This document shows positions 52,918 through 62,747 of a stretch of 64,000 nucleotides of DNA, piece by piece. Source of the stretch: Struthidea cinerea (Eukaryota > Chordata > Aves > Passeriformes > Corcoracidae); NCBI GenBank assembly GCA_013397865.1, contig VZTI01000542.1, positions 636,853 through 700,852 of the forward strand, given 5' to 3'. Positions within the stretch are counted from its first letter, which is position 1. Each line of letters begins with the position of its first letter. The translations under genes were made by a program, and so were the position numbers. Below the pieces are notes generated by a model. It saw only the letters and a list, made by a program, of their open reading frames with translations. It made no database searches and was not told where the DNA came from.

Positions 52918-53369
52918 AACCAACAGGTGTTTTTAAACCAAGACAACTTTGCATGTACAGCACATTATACTTGGCCCTTAGCCTCAATAAGGTCTTGTGG
53001 CAGCAAATTATATAAATTATATAGATTAATCAGTTAACCATCATTTCAGTCAGCTTTATTTTCACCCTGACTTTGATTTAAGGAAGCAAGACATTTTCAT
53101 TTTTGCAATCCCATGCACTTGAGGCAAACTTTCCAACATACATGCTTAAGTAAGTAACCTCCTTCTGACAGTGCTGAGCTCTCGTCAGCTGTCTCTTGAA
53201 GGGAAATTATTGCCAGCTGAGCACTTTGGGAAATTTCTTCCTTTGGTTACCAGCCCACATAAGACTTTTGGACCCTAATTTTTGGCACATCTTCTAAAGT
53301 GTCTCTGCCACAGTAGCTTCTATGTGTTCTGAAGAGGTAGATTCTGTCCTTACAAGAAAGGTGCATTAT

Positions 53370-53590
53370 TATCATAGAATCATAGAATATGCAGAGTTGG
53401 AAGGGACCCACAAGGACCATCAAGTTCTGGCCCTGCACAGGGCAATGCCAAGAGTCACACATCTCTGAGAGCGTTGTCCAAGCACTTTTTGAACTCTGTC
53501 AGGCTGGTACTGTGACCAGCTCGCTGGGGAGACTGTTCCAGTGCCCAACCATCATATCTGTGTTATCATCCTCCCAAGATCAAAGAGAGT
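53370..53590 (-). mobile_element. CR1 LINE 3' end, minus orientation
   Basis: The plus strand starts with two terminal units, atcatagaatcatagaat, then gagttggaagggacccacaa, agagtcacacatctctgaga and gagactgttccagtgcccaa. It is a distinct CR1 subtype from the 51.6-kb copy and among the best preserved here. Confidence 0.92.
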
Positions 53591-55127
53591 GGCTGACCCA
53601 TCAAAAGTCTCAGAGTGAGTGAAAATCAATACTTCAAACACAACCACCCATCTGTTAGTCATAAATTTCATTAGCAGAGGAGCAAGATCCACCACCCTTA
53701 TCCAATTAGGTATGTTTTACTAAAATATAAGGGAATATATATTAAATATGAACCTTACTATGTTTATCTAAAATATCAAATTTTGTGTATGTTCTATTTT
53801 TAGTCATATCTGTAAAAGAAAAGACATTTTTTGTTTCCAACTTTTATTTATATGTCTGTTTTCTTCTCTTTTTGCAGTAAATTAGTCACTAATTTAATCA
53901 TCTCTGAGATCCATATGCTCGCCCACACCATCCTTCATAGGAGCACAATGAGATAAAGATTCTTATTTGCTGCACTGGGGTATAATTAAACTTTCTAAAT
54001 TTCAATTATTTCAATTTCTTACCATGAGCAATCACATGGCCTTCTACAATACAAGGAGATAATGTTTTCATTTTAAATGTTTCAGAATTTTCTACACTCA
54101 TCTTTTAATTTAGTTTCCAGTCTTTGATAATATGGTTTACTTACATCAAATCAGTAATACACTCCACTGAAATGGTTTATTTTGTTTTGGTTTGGGTTTT
54201 TTTCCCTCCTATGGCCATATTGGCAAGTTTCACAGCTGAGCAGTATGACAAATACCATATGTTCACCTTCAGGCCACTATGTTACTTGCTGGTAACTGCA
54301 ATTCCTGCTGCTGTAGTTGCTCTGTGAAATTAAGAGTGACTACGACACTTTCCTTCTATTACCTTAAGTCATCTTGTATATCTAGGCAACTTTCTAGAGT
54401 TACTGCTCCATGAAATGAATTGAAATATGTGTAGATTCACATTTCACATTGATAAAACAGAAGCAACATTTGAATTATGAACAGAAACAAAAAACACTCC
54501 AATTGGAAAGTTGCCTGCAAAAAATTCAATACTTTTCCGCCTTTATTCATTTGTTTCAGCCTATATTGCTTATGAATCTAATGAAATGCTAGCTTAGAGC
54601 TCCATTTCAGTATGAAATGACTCAAGGGAATAGACTAAATGTCCAGCTTCATGAACAATATATGACAAATCTGTAGAGCAAGTCCTTTGATTAGTTTATC
54701 TAGTGGCTTATAACTTTGCTTTTGAATAAACAGGGATTGCCAGACTGAGGTAGCAGGAGAGTTTGCTATGAATATTCGTGCAAACATGCCTGTCCTAAGT
54801 CTTGCACAGTTTAATGGAGCTATTCCTCCACCTTGCTTTGATTAATTGACTTTTTTAACGAGATTTTGTTCATTTTTGTTTTAAGTTTCGAGGAAAGAGG
54901 GCACAGAACAACTAACCAAACTGCCATTTCCTTAAGACCAAACCAGCTGTCAATAGGAACTAAGAGTTCAATAGAAAGGCAGGATTGAGCCTTATATTTC
55001 CTAGTCTTTATTGAGTCCTGCTTCCCACGGGACCACAGAAGAAGGGCTAAGTAAGAGATTTCAGTTTTCTTGCTATGTTTAATCTTTTAACAAGTGGTTC
55101 TGTCCACCCAGATCAAACTGTTCTGAC
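53591..55127. other. Gene-free stretch
   Basis: AT-rich with no feature seen. Confidence 0.55.
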
Positions 55128-55335
55128 TAGCCTCATTTCCAGGCTAGTCCTGGGCCATAGGGTTTCATTCCTTGCTCCACCGCTTCTAGAGAAACTCCTG
55201 CTGGTCCTTCTCCATCCGGAACACCAGCTTCCTCTTCTCCTCTGATTGCAGAAATCTTCCTTAGTGCTTTGGGCTGACTTACGCTTACATCCTTCATCAG
55301 CTGCAGCCGCTCACCTGCAGACATGAAGCAGACCT
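55128..55335 (-). pseudogene. Decayed coding fragment, unidentified
   Basis: Read on the minus strand, an acceptor-like tgcttcatgtctgcag (ending at 55315) is followed by a frame beginning ERLQLMKDVSVSQPKALRK. About 20 codons in, coding character moves to a second frame (EEKRKLVFRMEKDQQEFL), which then meets two stops. Charged, Lys/Glu-rich text split between two frames with stops is what a frameshifted exon or processed pseudogene looks like. An AATAAA on the minus strand near 55360 (TTTATT on plus) lies upstream, not downstream, so it does not terminate this fragment. I do not recognise the parent gene. Confidence 0.35.
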
Positions 55336-56439
55336 CTAGCTGGCAGCTGCACTGGAAGTTTATGAACCTTTATTAGGCACACAGCCTCCCAAGTTAGCAA
55401 CAGTGCTAATGCTGTAAGGTGAAGAAAGGGGGGGGGAAACAGACATCAAATTCCAAGTTAGCAAGAGTGTTACTGCCTCAAGAAAATCATTGGCAGGTTT
55501 AGTGTGGGATCTTGCCAGGACTTTGCAGGAGCAAGGGGAGAGAGCTAAAGATACATAGTTGGATGCAATCTATATGCTTAAACAGTAATAAATAGTTCAG
55601 TCTGCAGTCACAAGGAGGATTTACAAGGTGTTCTTTCACCCAGTAAGATTTTCCTTAGGGAGGTGGATCTGCTCTTTCTACAGTGCGTGAGGAAAATTAG
55701 CACCATAGAACAGAACCTGTAAAGGAGAAAACAAGAGCTGTCTAGGTAGCAACAGAGACTTAAAGAGCTTTAGAGTTTGCTTCCCTCCAGGCAGTGTTAT
55801 TTTGGGCTGAGATGCCTTCACACCTGTGAGCCCCCTCCTGGAGTAAGCTTTCAGAGAAGCCAGGACAGCTTGTTCTCAAAAGAACAAGCAGGTGTTCTCC
55901 TTTCATGGAAGTATCCAAGAAAAAAATCAGTCACTCAGAAGCAGTGGTGGCACCAATTCTTCCTTGTGGCTTTGTTTGCTTCCTCAGGTACTCCAGCTTC
56001 CAGTGAGATGCATGATAATTGCAGATAAAGAGGTCTCAGTTGAAGTGGGAATTTTGATGAAATCTAGACTCCTAAATTCACAGTTGTTGTCCCAAAAACC
56101 TCTGTTACGTAGTACTAGTAAAAAACTTGATTAGAGTCTATGATTTGGGTCAGTGTATAGAAATAGTATAGTATATAGAAACTGAGAAAATTAAAAAGGG
56201 TTTGACTACAGTGTTCTTCAATGACAATAATTAAAATGTGGTAATTTTATTGCTTGGTATTGTTAAAATGCAAAACTATTTTGATTTGTGTATTTCAGGA
56301 CCATCTAGTCCTTGGATCAAGGGCACAGAGCAGGGAATTGAATCTAGATATCTCTCCTCCCTCTCTCTCAGACATGTCTATGTCCCTTTAAAGTTGTAAA
56401 GGAGGTAGATGAAGTCTTCAAATAAAATTATTTTCTTGT
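55336..56439. other. Gene-free stretch
   Basis: Includes a 9-10 base G-run near 55428. No exon or transposon end was recognised. Confidence 0.5.
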
Positions 56440-57075
56440 GTTCATTTTGGATACAGAAAATACTGGTAATAGCTGTTTTCCAGCTAATAAAGCTGAAACC
56501 TTGTGAGACCAAGGTGTCAAAAGAAGAGATGTTAGAACAAGCTGCTAAAATTAAGCAGCAGTGTACTTAAAAAGAAAACTTGGCTGCTGCTCCACCAACT
56601 ATTCTGTGGAAACCCAAGAACAGAATGGTCATGTTGTTAACAAAATGCACAGTGTTATTTTAGAAGCAGACCTTAGGATAGCAAATTTCAGCCCTATCTC
56701 TAACAAAGGCTCAGTGGCAACAATGGAAATGATAAAGAAGTTTGTCTGGTGGCACTATTGAGGAAGAGGACGAAACAGTAATTAAAGGAAGTTATTAGAA
56801 AGCAATAGGAACAGGAAGAGATGTAATACTCACAAATCAACACTGATGCTGTAACAGAAAGTGGTGTTTTCAATCTACTGACACCTTATTGTAAATGCTA
56901 TCATAGCAACATCTAAAGTAAAATAATCTGAAAAAATTTATTTGGACTTTTAAAAACTACTTGTGTCAAAATTCCTGAAGTGGGAGCTGTTACGGAAACT
57001 AAGTATCATGAGGTGAGGGAATTTATGATTAGGGAACAGCAAGCCATAGAAAAGCAAGGACTATAGGTAAGTACC
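56440..57075 (+). pseudogene. Scattered coding-like remnants, unidentified
   Basis: Three plus-strand islands read like protein in different frames: EEMLEQAAKIKQQ near 56523-56561, HSVILEADLRIANFSPISNK near 56650, and PEVGAVTETKYHEVREFMIR followed by EQQAIEKQGL near 56973-57064, which ends at a TAG. They are separated by stops and frame changes and lie in A-rich sequence. A degraded processed pseudogene is the simplest reading. Coincidence in A-rich DNA cannot be excluded. The retroviral 3' LTR begins 250 bases further on. Confidence 0.3.
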
Positions 57076-57515
57076 CAGATACCATGCTGGCAAAAGGCCA
57101 GCCAAGTGTTGACTGCAGAGCTGCACTATGAATGCTGTCAAGTACATTTCAAATGATGGAAAAGCTCACCTGAAGTGCAATAGAGTGTGAAAAACACCTA
57201 ACAAAGGGACCTCACAAAGCTAGGTAAACTAGCAGTGGAATGATAGATGGAATACATCAACAAAGGGGTATCATGGACAATATTGCTAGTTTAAAAGTGA
57301 AAAAAAATCCTTAACGCTTAGGGATGTGCCACGCTGCCTCCCCCTGAGGGCTCGGCCTGTGGCTAGTGGGGTTCGTTGCCTGCACGGTACGGCGTGCCTG
57401 TTTGGGGAACTGCGTGCCTCAGTTTCCCCGGCCGGCGGCCGTCCGCCCCAAGCAGTTCACAAACCGCAGCGAGGACAAAGATGAAAGAGTGGAGTCTCGG
57501 TGCTACTTTTCCAAG

Positions 57516-57521
57516 TTTATT
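57516..57521 (-). terminator. LTR polyadenylation signal (AATAAA on minus strand)
   Basis: TTTATT on the plus strand reads AATAAA on the coding strand, inside agAATAAActtgg-like context and about 90 bases downstream of the TATA-like box. This is the usual spacing for the LTR R region. Confidence 0.75.
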
Positions 57522-57604
57522 TCTCTGCCCCTAAGGACAGGGAGATAGATCTTGAAGGGGAGCTGATGCTGAGAGAATCTCGGGTTTCTTTGTCTCGGCT
57601 CTGG

Positions 57605-57612
57605 GATTTATG
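57605..57612 (-). promoter_or_regulatory. TATA-like box of the LTR promoter
   Basis: The minus strand reads cccccCATAAATccc at this site. Position relative to the AATAAA fits a retroviral U3/R junction. Activity cannot be judged from sequence. Confidence 0.5.
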
Positions 57613-57813
57613 GGGGTACAGCGAGAGGAGGATACAGCAGGGCCAACCGATCAGAAGGCTGACAATACATGACAGGAGACCAATAGAGACATCTCAGGTG
57701 AGAAACAAAGTTATACTAACTTACAAAAATTATCTCTAAAAAAGATTTCAGACCATGCGAGCCAGCCACAGGGTCAGAGGCTCTGTGACGTGGCACACCA
57801 GGTGTGGATGTTG

Positions 57814-58375
57814 CTATGGTCCAGAGCTCTCTTTTGATTTGTCCTCTGGGGTAGAGTCGGACGAGGGGAAGTCAACCCACTCTGGCCCCCTCGCTCCGAA
57901 CATGGGCTGAATCACAGCAACATCTCCCCCGTTTCTTTTTAGTAAATTAACAATGAAATTCTTGACAACATCTTTCAAGATACAGATGACAAAACAGATG
58001 GACAGCAAAATGATCAAAGTAAAACCAACATCTCTTACAACTGAGGTCCACCATCCTGAAATTCCCCATTTAGATAGAACGTCCTCTAGCCATCCCTTTG
58101 ACTCCTGCTTGATGGAATGAACTAAGTCTTGCATCCCTTGAAGGGCCTTGCGAAAGTCAGGTGCTCGCGATGTTAAATTGAAGCAGCAGAGCCCTTCGAA
58201 CTCCTGACACCCATGGCGGTGCAGAAGCAGCAGATAGACAATGGCAGCACGGTTTTGCAATGTCACTTTCCTGGTTATTTCCTCGTCTTCGAGGAGGTTG
58301 CTGATGGCAGTTGATGTTAAATTGGCCTGTTTTGCCAACCAACACTCTAGGATACCTAATTCTCCAGAGCTTTAG
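57814..58375 (-). pseudogene. env: env, transmembrane (TM) portion
   Basis: This is the membrane-fusion subunit of the envelope glycoprotein, open to a TAG at 57814-57816. The frame has no Met start of its own (the first residue of the 174-codon frame is a TTG), so it must have been translated as part of env. In that frame there is a heptad/immunosuppressive-like stretch at about residues 27-43 (VTLQNRAAIVYLLLLHRHG), a CX6CC motif (Cys44, Cys51, Cys52), a sequon NLT just after it, a single membrane span at about 104-121 (FTLIILLSICFVICIL) and a tail of about 50 residues. CX6CC with this context is known from alpha- and gammaretroviral TM. The frame is offset from the surface-subunit frame by a single-base change around 58357-58375, so the joined env is broken. 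Confidence 0.9.
57923..57940 (-). promoter_or_regulatory. Polypurine tract
   Basis: The minus strand reads AAAAAGAAACGGGGGAGA, 17 of 18 purines, followed directly by TGTTGC. This is the classical form of the plus-strand primer next to U3. It lies inside the transmembrane env frame, encoding part of the tail (LLKRNGGD). Confidence 0.7.
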
Positions 58376-59273
58376 CTGCAGCCACCCAGGGCAGAAAGGC
58401 TGACGCTGATGCCCAATGGAGATGTGACCAGCGAAAAATATCTGAGTAACATTTTGAGTCTAAATCTTCAAAGCTTGTCTTTTCGCGGGCCAATTGGACT
58501 GTGTCACTGTTTCTCCAAGTTTCGGTCACATTTTTGTTTTTCCAGGCTAAAATTTGGGTCATGTTGGGTGTAAACAGGGTCAACTGCCCTAGAGTGCATG
58601 GCCCTCCTCGGAGGCGAGAGGGGATGCCTGCCCAAGCATGATCTCCACATATGAAAAACAGGCCCTTAGGGATTTGCCTAGGAGTGCCATCAAGTGTGGT
58701 AGGTACGTCTACATGAGTAACATCCTTACACCACTTGGCAGCTTTGTATGCAGGATCGTGCTGGGTTACTTCAATGAACGGCTCTTTTCGAGTTTTGGGA
58801 GTGAACATGAACTGCACACAATAAGGAGCAGAAGTAGAACCTAAAATGACAAATTCTGCGGGCTCTTCGGACAACTTTAGGAGATCTTGTTTCACCCACT
58901 GCTTCCACAGCTCAAAAGGGCTTTTGGCTGTCGGAAGTAGTTGGTCAGGCCCGAAGACATGGGGCCTCCCGGAATGTCCAGCTAAAAGGCGAGTTCGATG
59001 TTCTCTGGCCAGTCTGTTGTGGGAATTAAAAAGAGACATTAACGTAGGAGGGTACTCAGTAGTGTTTACAGGGATCCCCACCAGGCAGGTTGACATCGGA
59101 TCATCTGGATTCGAGTTGCTGAGGCAGATATGGTCCTGCCCCATGGATCTGGCCAGCAGCGTCCAGACGTTTGCCTTTGGCTGTGGGACAATCCAGGACT
59201 CGCATTCTGGGATGCCGAGCAGGAGTAGCACTAGAGCTAGGTTGAGGTCATGAAGGGGTGGAAGGTGACCCAT
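58356..59273 (-). pseudogene. env: env, surface (SU) portion through the fusion peptide
   Basis: This is the receptor-binding part of the envelope precursor. I start it at ATG 59271-59273 because a strong splice acceptor ends two bases upstream. The frame is also open further up (a GTG at 59342, an ATG at 59330). From 59273 the protein begins MGHLPPLHDLNLALVLLLLG, a good signal peptide. It has three sequons (NTT, NMT, NVT) and a Cys/Gly-rich block (FICGDHAWAGIP, GGPCTLGQLT). It ends in a hydrophobic fusion-peptide-like run (ASASAFLPWVAAAKALEN), followed at once by a stop at 58356-58358. No Arg/Lys-rich furin site precedes that run (DIFRWSHLHW instead), so cleavage is doubtful or has been lost. 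The stop arises from the frame change that separates it from TM. Confidence 0.88.
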
Positions 59274-59300
59274 GTCTAGAACAAAACAAATGAAATTAGA
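59274..59300 (-). promoter_or_regulatory. env splice acceptor
   Basis: The coding strand reads tttcatttgttttgttctag then ACATGG: a pyrimidine-rich tract, AG at 59277-59276, and the env ATG two bases later. This matches a subgenomic env mRNA acceptor. The matching donor lies in the leader or in gag, beyond the window. Confidence 0.7.
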
Positions 59301-59351
59301 TACAGTCAAGGGGAAAAACAATGTCAGCATGGGGACACACACAGGGAACGG

Positions 59352-61568
59352 CTAACGCAGTTTCCGTTTCTTCCGCCGCTTCCAAGCCACCACTTTGACT
59401 TCCTTTCTGGACGGTTTGACGAAAGGTTTGACCCACTTTGCTGGTACCCACTTCAATCCCTGAGGGGTGGACACGCTCACATACCCATGTCCCCAAGTTA
59501 TGAGTTTAAAAGGTCCCTGGATTTGCTGCGACTCTGGATCCCGCACAAGCACCTCTGGATTTTGTGTCAATTTTTGCTTACTGTGGTTATTAAAATGTCT
59601 GAAGACTGGAGGTTCTGGGTCTTCGAAAGTTCCATTCATGAAATTGATGGTGAACAGCGCTTTACAAAGTCTCAGGGCAGGTGTGTTGGTTTTCAGGGTA
59701 CCGCTTTGCTGCTGAAGCACTCTCTTTAGGTTTTGATGGGCTCTTTCGACAATGGCCTGGCCGGTCAGAGAGTGTGGAATCCCAGTCGTGTGTGAAATTC
59801 CCCATTGCTGGCAGAAGCTAGAAAAGCGCTGGGAAGGCCCGTTATCTGTTTTAATTTCTTTCGGGCAGCCTAACACAGCAAAGGCTTGAATCAAATGTTT
59901 TTCCACGTCAGCGGCCTTTTCGCCGGAGTGGGCAGAGGCATACATGGCTCCTGAGAAAGTATCAATGGATACGTGCACATATTTCTGCCTCCCAAATTCT
60001 GGGATGTGCGTGACATCCATTTGCCACACCTCACAGCTATTGAGTCCTCTGGGATTGACCCCGCTGCCTAGAGACGGAAGCTGGTAAGAGTGGCAGCTAG
60101 GGCATGTTGCCACAATGGCCTTAGCTTGTGCCCATGTCAGGTGGAACATGTGGACTAAAGCTGGCACATTCTGGTGGAACATGGCGTGGCTGATTTTTGC
60201 CTGCTCAAACACGATTGGGAGCTTAGTGAGCTCTGCTGGAGAGGCGAAAAGGTCGGCTCTCTGGTTGCCTTCAGCAACCTCCCCTGGTAGGTCAGTGTGA
60301 GATCTCACATGCATCACGAAATAGGGTTGTTCCCGGTGGGAAAGCAGTTTTATAAGTTTCGAGAGCAATGCATATATGGATTTGTTTGAAACTTCTTTCA
60401 GAAGGGCTCCTTCTGCTCTTGTAGCTACTCCGGCTACATATGCTGAGTCAGTAATTAGATTGAAGGGTTCAGGGAACCTCTCAAAGGCCCTTACAATAGC
60501 CACAAGTTCTGCTACCTGAGGCGAGACTTGCACCACCTCAACATCTGCTTCCCAGTTTTGGGTGCGTGGATTTTTCCAAGTGATAACAGACTTGTGTGTT
60601 TTACCAGAGCCATCAGTAAACAAAGTGAGGGCATCTTTGAGAGGCCTCCTGCTCTGAATTTCTTTTGGCATTAGACAAAATGATTCATTAAACAACCTGT
60701 GTTTTGGTCTGTGACTTGAAATTTGGCCTGTGTAACTATCTAGTGCAAATTGTAAGTTTATATTTGTCTGGACCAGATGTTCTAATTGGTCTGAGACTAT
60801 AGGTAAATAGATGCATGAGAAATCACACCCTGCCAGGGTGCAGAGACGCGCTCTACCTTTGATGATGAGGCTTGCCATGACCTGCTGTGGTGTGGTGATG
60901 GTTTTGGATGGCTGGTGTGGCAGGAATACCCACTCGATGATGATCAGGGCATCCTTTTGCACCTCATCCCACTGAAAGATCAAAGCGTGTAGGTGTGGTG
61001 CCTTACCTAGAATTATGAATTCAAAGGGTAGGCTGGGCTGATACCTGTGAGTCTGTCGCTTTGAAATGGCTTCCTCTGCTTTCTGAATTGCCTTTCTCGC
61101 TTCTGCCGTCAATGTTCGAGGGGATGACAACTCTCCTCCTCCTGTTAAAAGATTAAAAAGAGGCGCAAGGTCCTCTGTGGTGAGGCCAAGCCATGGTCTT
61201 ACCCAGTTGAGGCTTCCGCAGAGTTGATGGAGTTCCTGCAGCGTCCGTGGGTTGTCTTTGATGGCAAGTGGCTGTGGAGCAATGGTGGTTTCTGTGATCT
61301 TAAAACCGAGGTATTTCCAGGGGCTGGTTTTCTGGAGTTTGTCAGGTTGGAGTTCAAATCCCTGGCTCTCGAGAGCTTGCACCACTTTTTGCAGTGTCCA
61401 GTTTAGGTATTTGTCATTGGGACAGCAAATGAGCACATCATCCATGTAATGTAGGATGATGGCTTTCTCTGCAACGGCTCGGTCAGGTGACAGAACTTTG
61501 GCAACGTACCACTGGCAAATTGTGGGCGAGTTTTCATGCCTTGCGGCAGGACTCGCCAATGGTAACAC
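59352..61568 (-). pseudogene. pol: pol, 3' part: RT palm to integrase
   Basis: This 738-codon open frame covers the second half of reverse transcriptase, RNase H and integrase. Numbered from the frame start (a GTG, not a true start), YMDD lies at 41-44. RNase H acidic residues are D319 (LFTDGSG), E354, D374 and D439. The integrase zinc site is H461, H465, C489, C492. Catalytic D518 (WQMDVTH), D575 (TDNG) and E608 (IVERAH) follow. The second and third are separated by 32 residues where class II integrases normally have 35, and the gap falls in the stretch after TDNGPSQ, so three codons seem to be missing. The C-terminus is basic (RRKKRKLR). The frame is otherwise uninterrupted, the best preserved part of the provirus. 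It is disconnected from the RT N-terminus by a frame change near 61530. Confidence 0.95.
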
Positions 61569-62020
61569 TGCATGGGAGCCTCTCGGTTGATAGAAGGGAC
61601 CGAGAAGGCAAACCTGGGAGCATCTGCGGGATGGAGAGGAATTTGGAAGAAGCAGTCCTTAATGTCCAGGACTGCAATTTTCCAATGCTGTGGTAGCATA
61701 GCCGGCGATGGCATGCCTGGCTGAAGAGATCCCATGTCATGTATGACTGCATTAATTTTTCTCAGATCGTGCAAAAGACGATATTTATCTTTCCCTGGCT
61801 TTTTAATAACGAAAACTGGGGAATTCCAAGGGCTATTGGTAGGAACGATGTTGCCTTTTGCCAATTGCTCTTGCACCAGGGCATGGAGCGCTTTTAATTT
61901 GTCTGCTTTTAGTGACCACTGATCTTGCCAGATTGGGGTGTCAGTTTTCCAGTGTAATTTTTGGGTTGAGCGCTCCACTTCAGTGGCCACCTCTAAAAAT
62001 TTTGAGAGTGGGGCCCTATG
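61530..62020 (-). pseudogene. pol: pol, 5' part: RT fingers and palm
   Basis: The frame opens at 62020, overlaps the end of the pro frame (which closes at 61993) by 28 bases, and has no ATG of its own. This is what a pol reached by ribosomal frameshifting from pro looks like. It carries the RT N-terminal hallmarks KADKLKALHALVQEQLAKGN, SPVFVIKKPGKDKYRLLHDL, the first catalytic Asp in VLDIKDCFFQIPL, and LPQGMK. At a homopolymer near 61531-61534 the coding signal passes to the neighbouring frame. Downstream of this point the frame runs on meaninglessly to 61403. The lesion falls between the two halves of the RT active site, so no working RT can be made from this copy. Confidence 0.93.
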
Positions 62021-62559
62021 TTAATTGTGGTGCCCCATTGGGACATGGCATCTCTTCCCCACAGTGTGAATTTGGAGTCCAAGATGAAGGGTCAGATGGA
62101 AGCAACTTGTTCGTCTGGACCTTCCAATTGGATGACATGTTTTGATTGACGTGCAATTTGAGTTCCCCCAATCCCAGTAACAGTTCTGGTAGTTTGCAGT
62201 TCCCACTCTGATGGCCACTTACCAGTTGGAACGACTGTCATATCTGCCCCTGTGTCCACCATTCCAGTAACATCAAATTTATGATCTCCTTTGCACAGTT
62301 GACACTGCATCAGGGGCTTATTATTTGTCACAGCCTCATTCCAGTTCATGAGAGTAGATGTTTCATCGTGGCCTGGTTGGAGGTCTGGTAAAAGGGTGGC
62401 TTGGGCGATAACTTGGCCCTTAGGTAAGAAGTGTGGAGGGTGGACACACCGTGCCATGAGAAGGAAGTGTCCCTCTGGGCTTACAGATGTAAGCAGAGGG
62501 GCGACTTGAACTCCTGCAGGTGTATGTTGTGTGTGTCCAATGACAAAGACCTGTCTTAC
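61993..62559 (-). pseudogene. pro: pro: aspartic protease with an upstream dUTPase-like segment, interrupted
   Basis: The protease matures Gag-Pol polyproteins. The frame is open from 62559 to an in-frame TGA at 62092-62094. Counting from its first ATG at 62457, the active-site motif is at residues 67-72 (VDTGAD), with a flap-like GIGGTQ near 95-100. After the TGA the same frame continues another 32 codons with protease C-terminal character (LWGRDAMSQWG) to a TAG at 61993-61995, which overlaps the pol frame as expected. The TGA is therefore a premature stop. Before the protease, residues such as FLPKGQVIAQATLLPD recall the C-terminal motif of retroviral dUTPase, which precedes protease in betaretroviruses. 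That part is an inference of low certainty. Confidence 0.85.
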
Positions 62560-62747
62560 TTATGGTGCATTGCAGGATGGTGACAAGGAAACTGCAATGT
62601 CTTTCCAGTCAGAGTCTTTGAGGTGCACGTTCTCTCTGCAGATCACCTCCACGCGTTGTCCATTCCGGTGAGAGTCAGGGTTAGAGGGTAAGGAGAGTTG
62701 TTCAACTCTATTTCTGTCTGTCCGCAGAGCTGAGGTGCGGTCAGCTG
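62560..62747 (-). other. gag-pro junction, no long open frame
   Basis: Between the gag stop (62748) and the opening of the pro frame there are about 190 bases with short fragments only. Retroviruses normally overlap or abut these frames, so at least one further indel or stop has probably closed this junction. Confidence 0.5.

Larger units (their letters stand above)
57325..57922 (-). mobile_element. 3' LTR of the class II endogenous retrovirus
   Basis: The outer (U5) end is set by TG at 57325. Inside, reading the minus strand, are a CATAAAT TATA-like box (about 57605-57612), an AATAAA (57516-57521) and a GC-rich U5. The inner (U3) edge is uncertain. The purine tract at 57923-57940 is followed directly by TGTTGC, which places U3 start at 57922 (598 bp). 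However, CGTGGCACA at 57789-57797 is a perfect 9-bp inverted match to TGTGCCACG at 57325-57333, which would give a 473-bp LTR. I use the longer version because plus-strand priming requires an adjacent polypurine tract. In that case the env tail overlaps U3. Only one LTR is visible, so the two cannot be compared here. Confidence 0.8.

Noticed and set aside
57810..57922. Inverted pair TGTTGCTATG / CACAGCAACA as a small independent element
   Set aside because: It has TG...CA-like ends, but the interval is env tail plus U3 sequence and only 113 bp. No target duplication was seen, so I treat it as part of the LTR-edge ambiguity.
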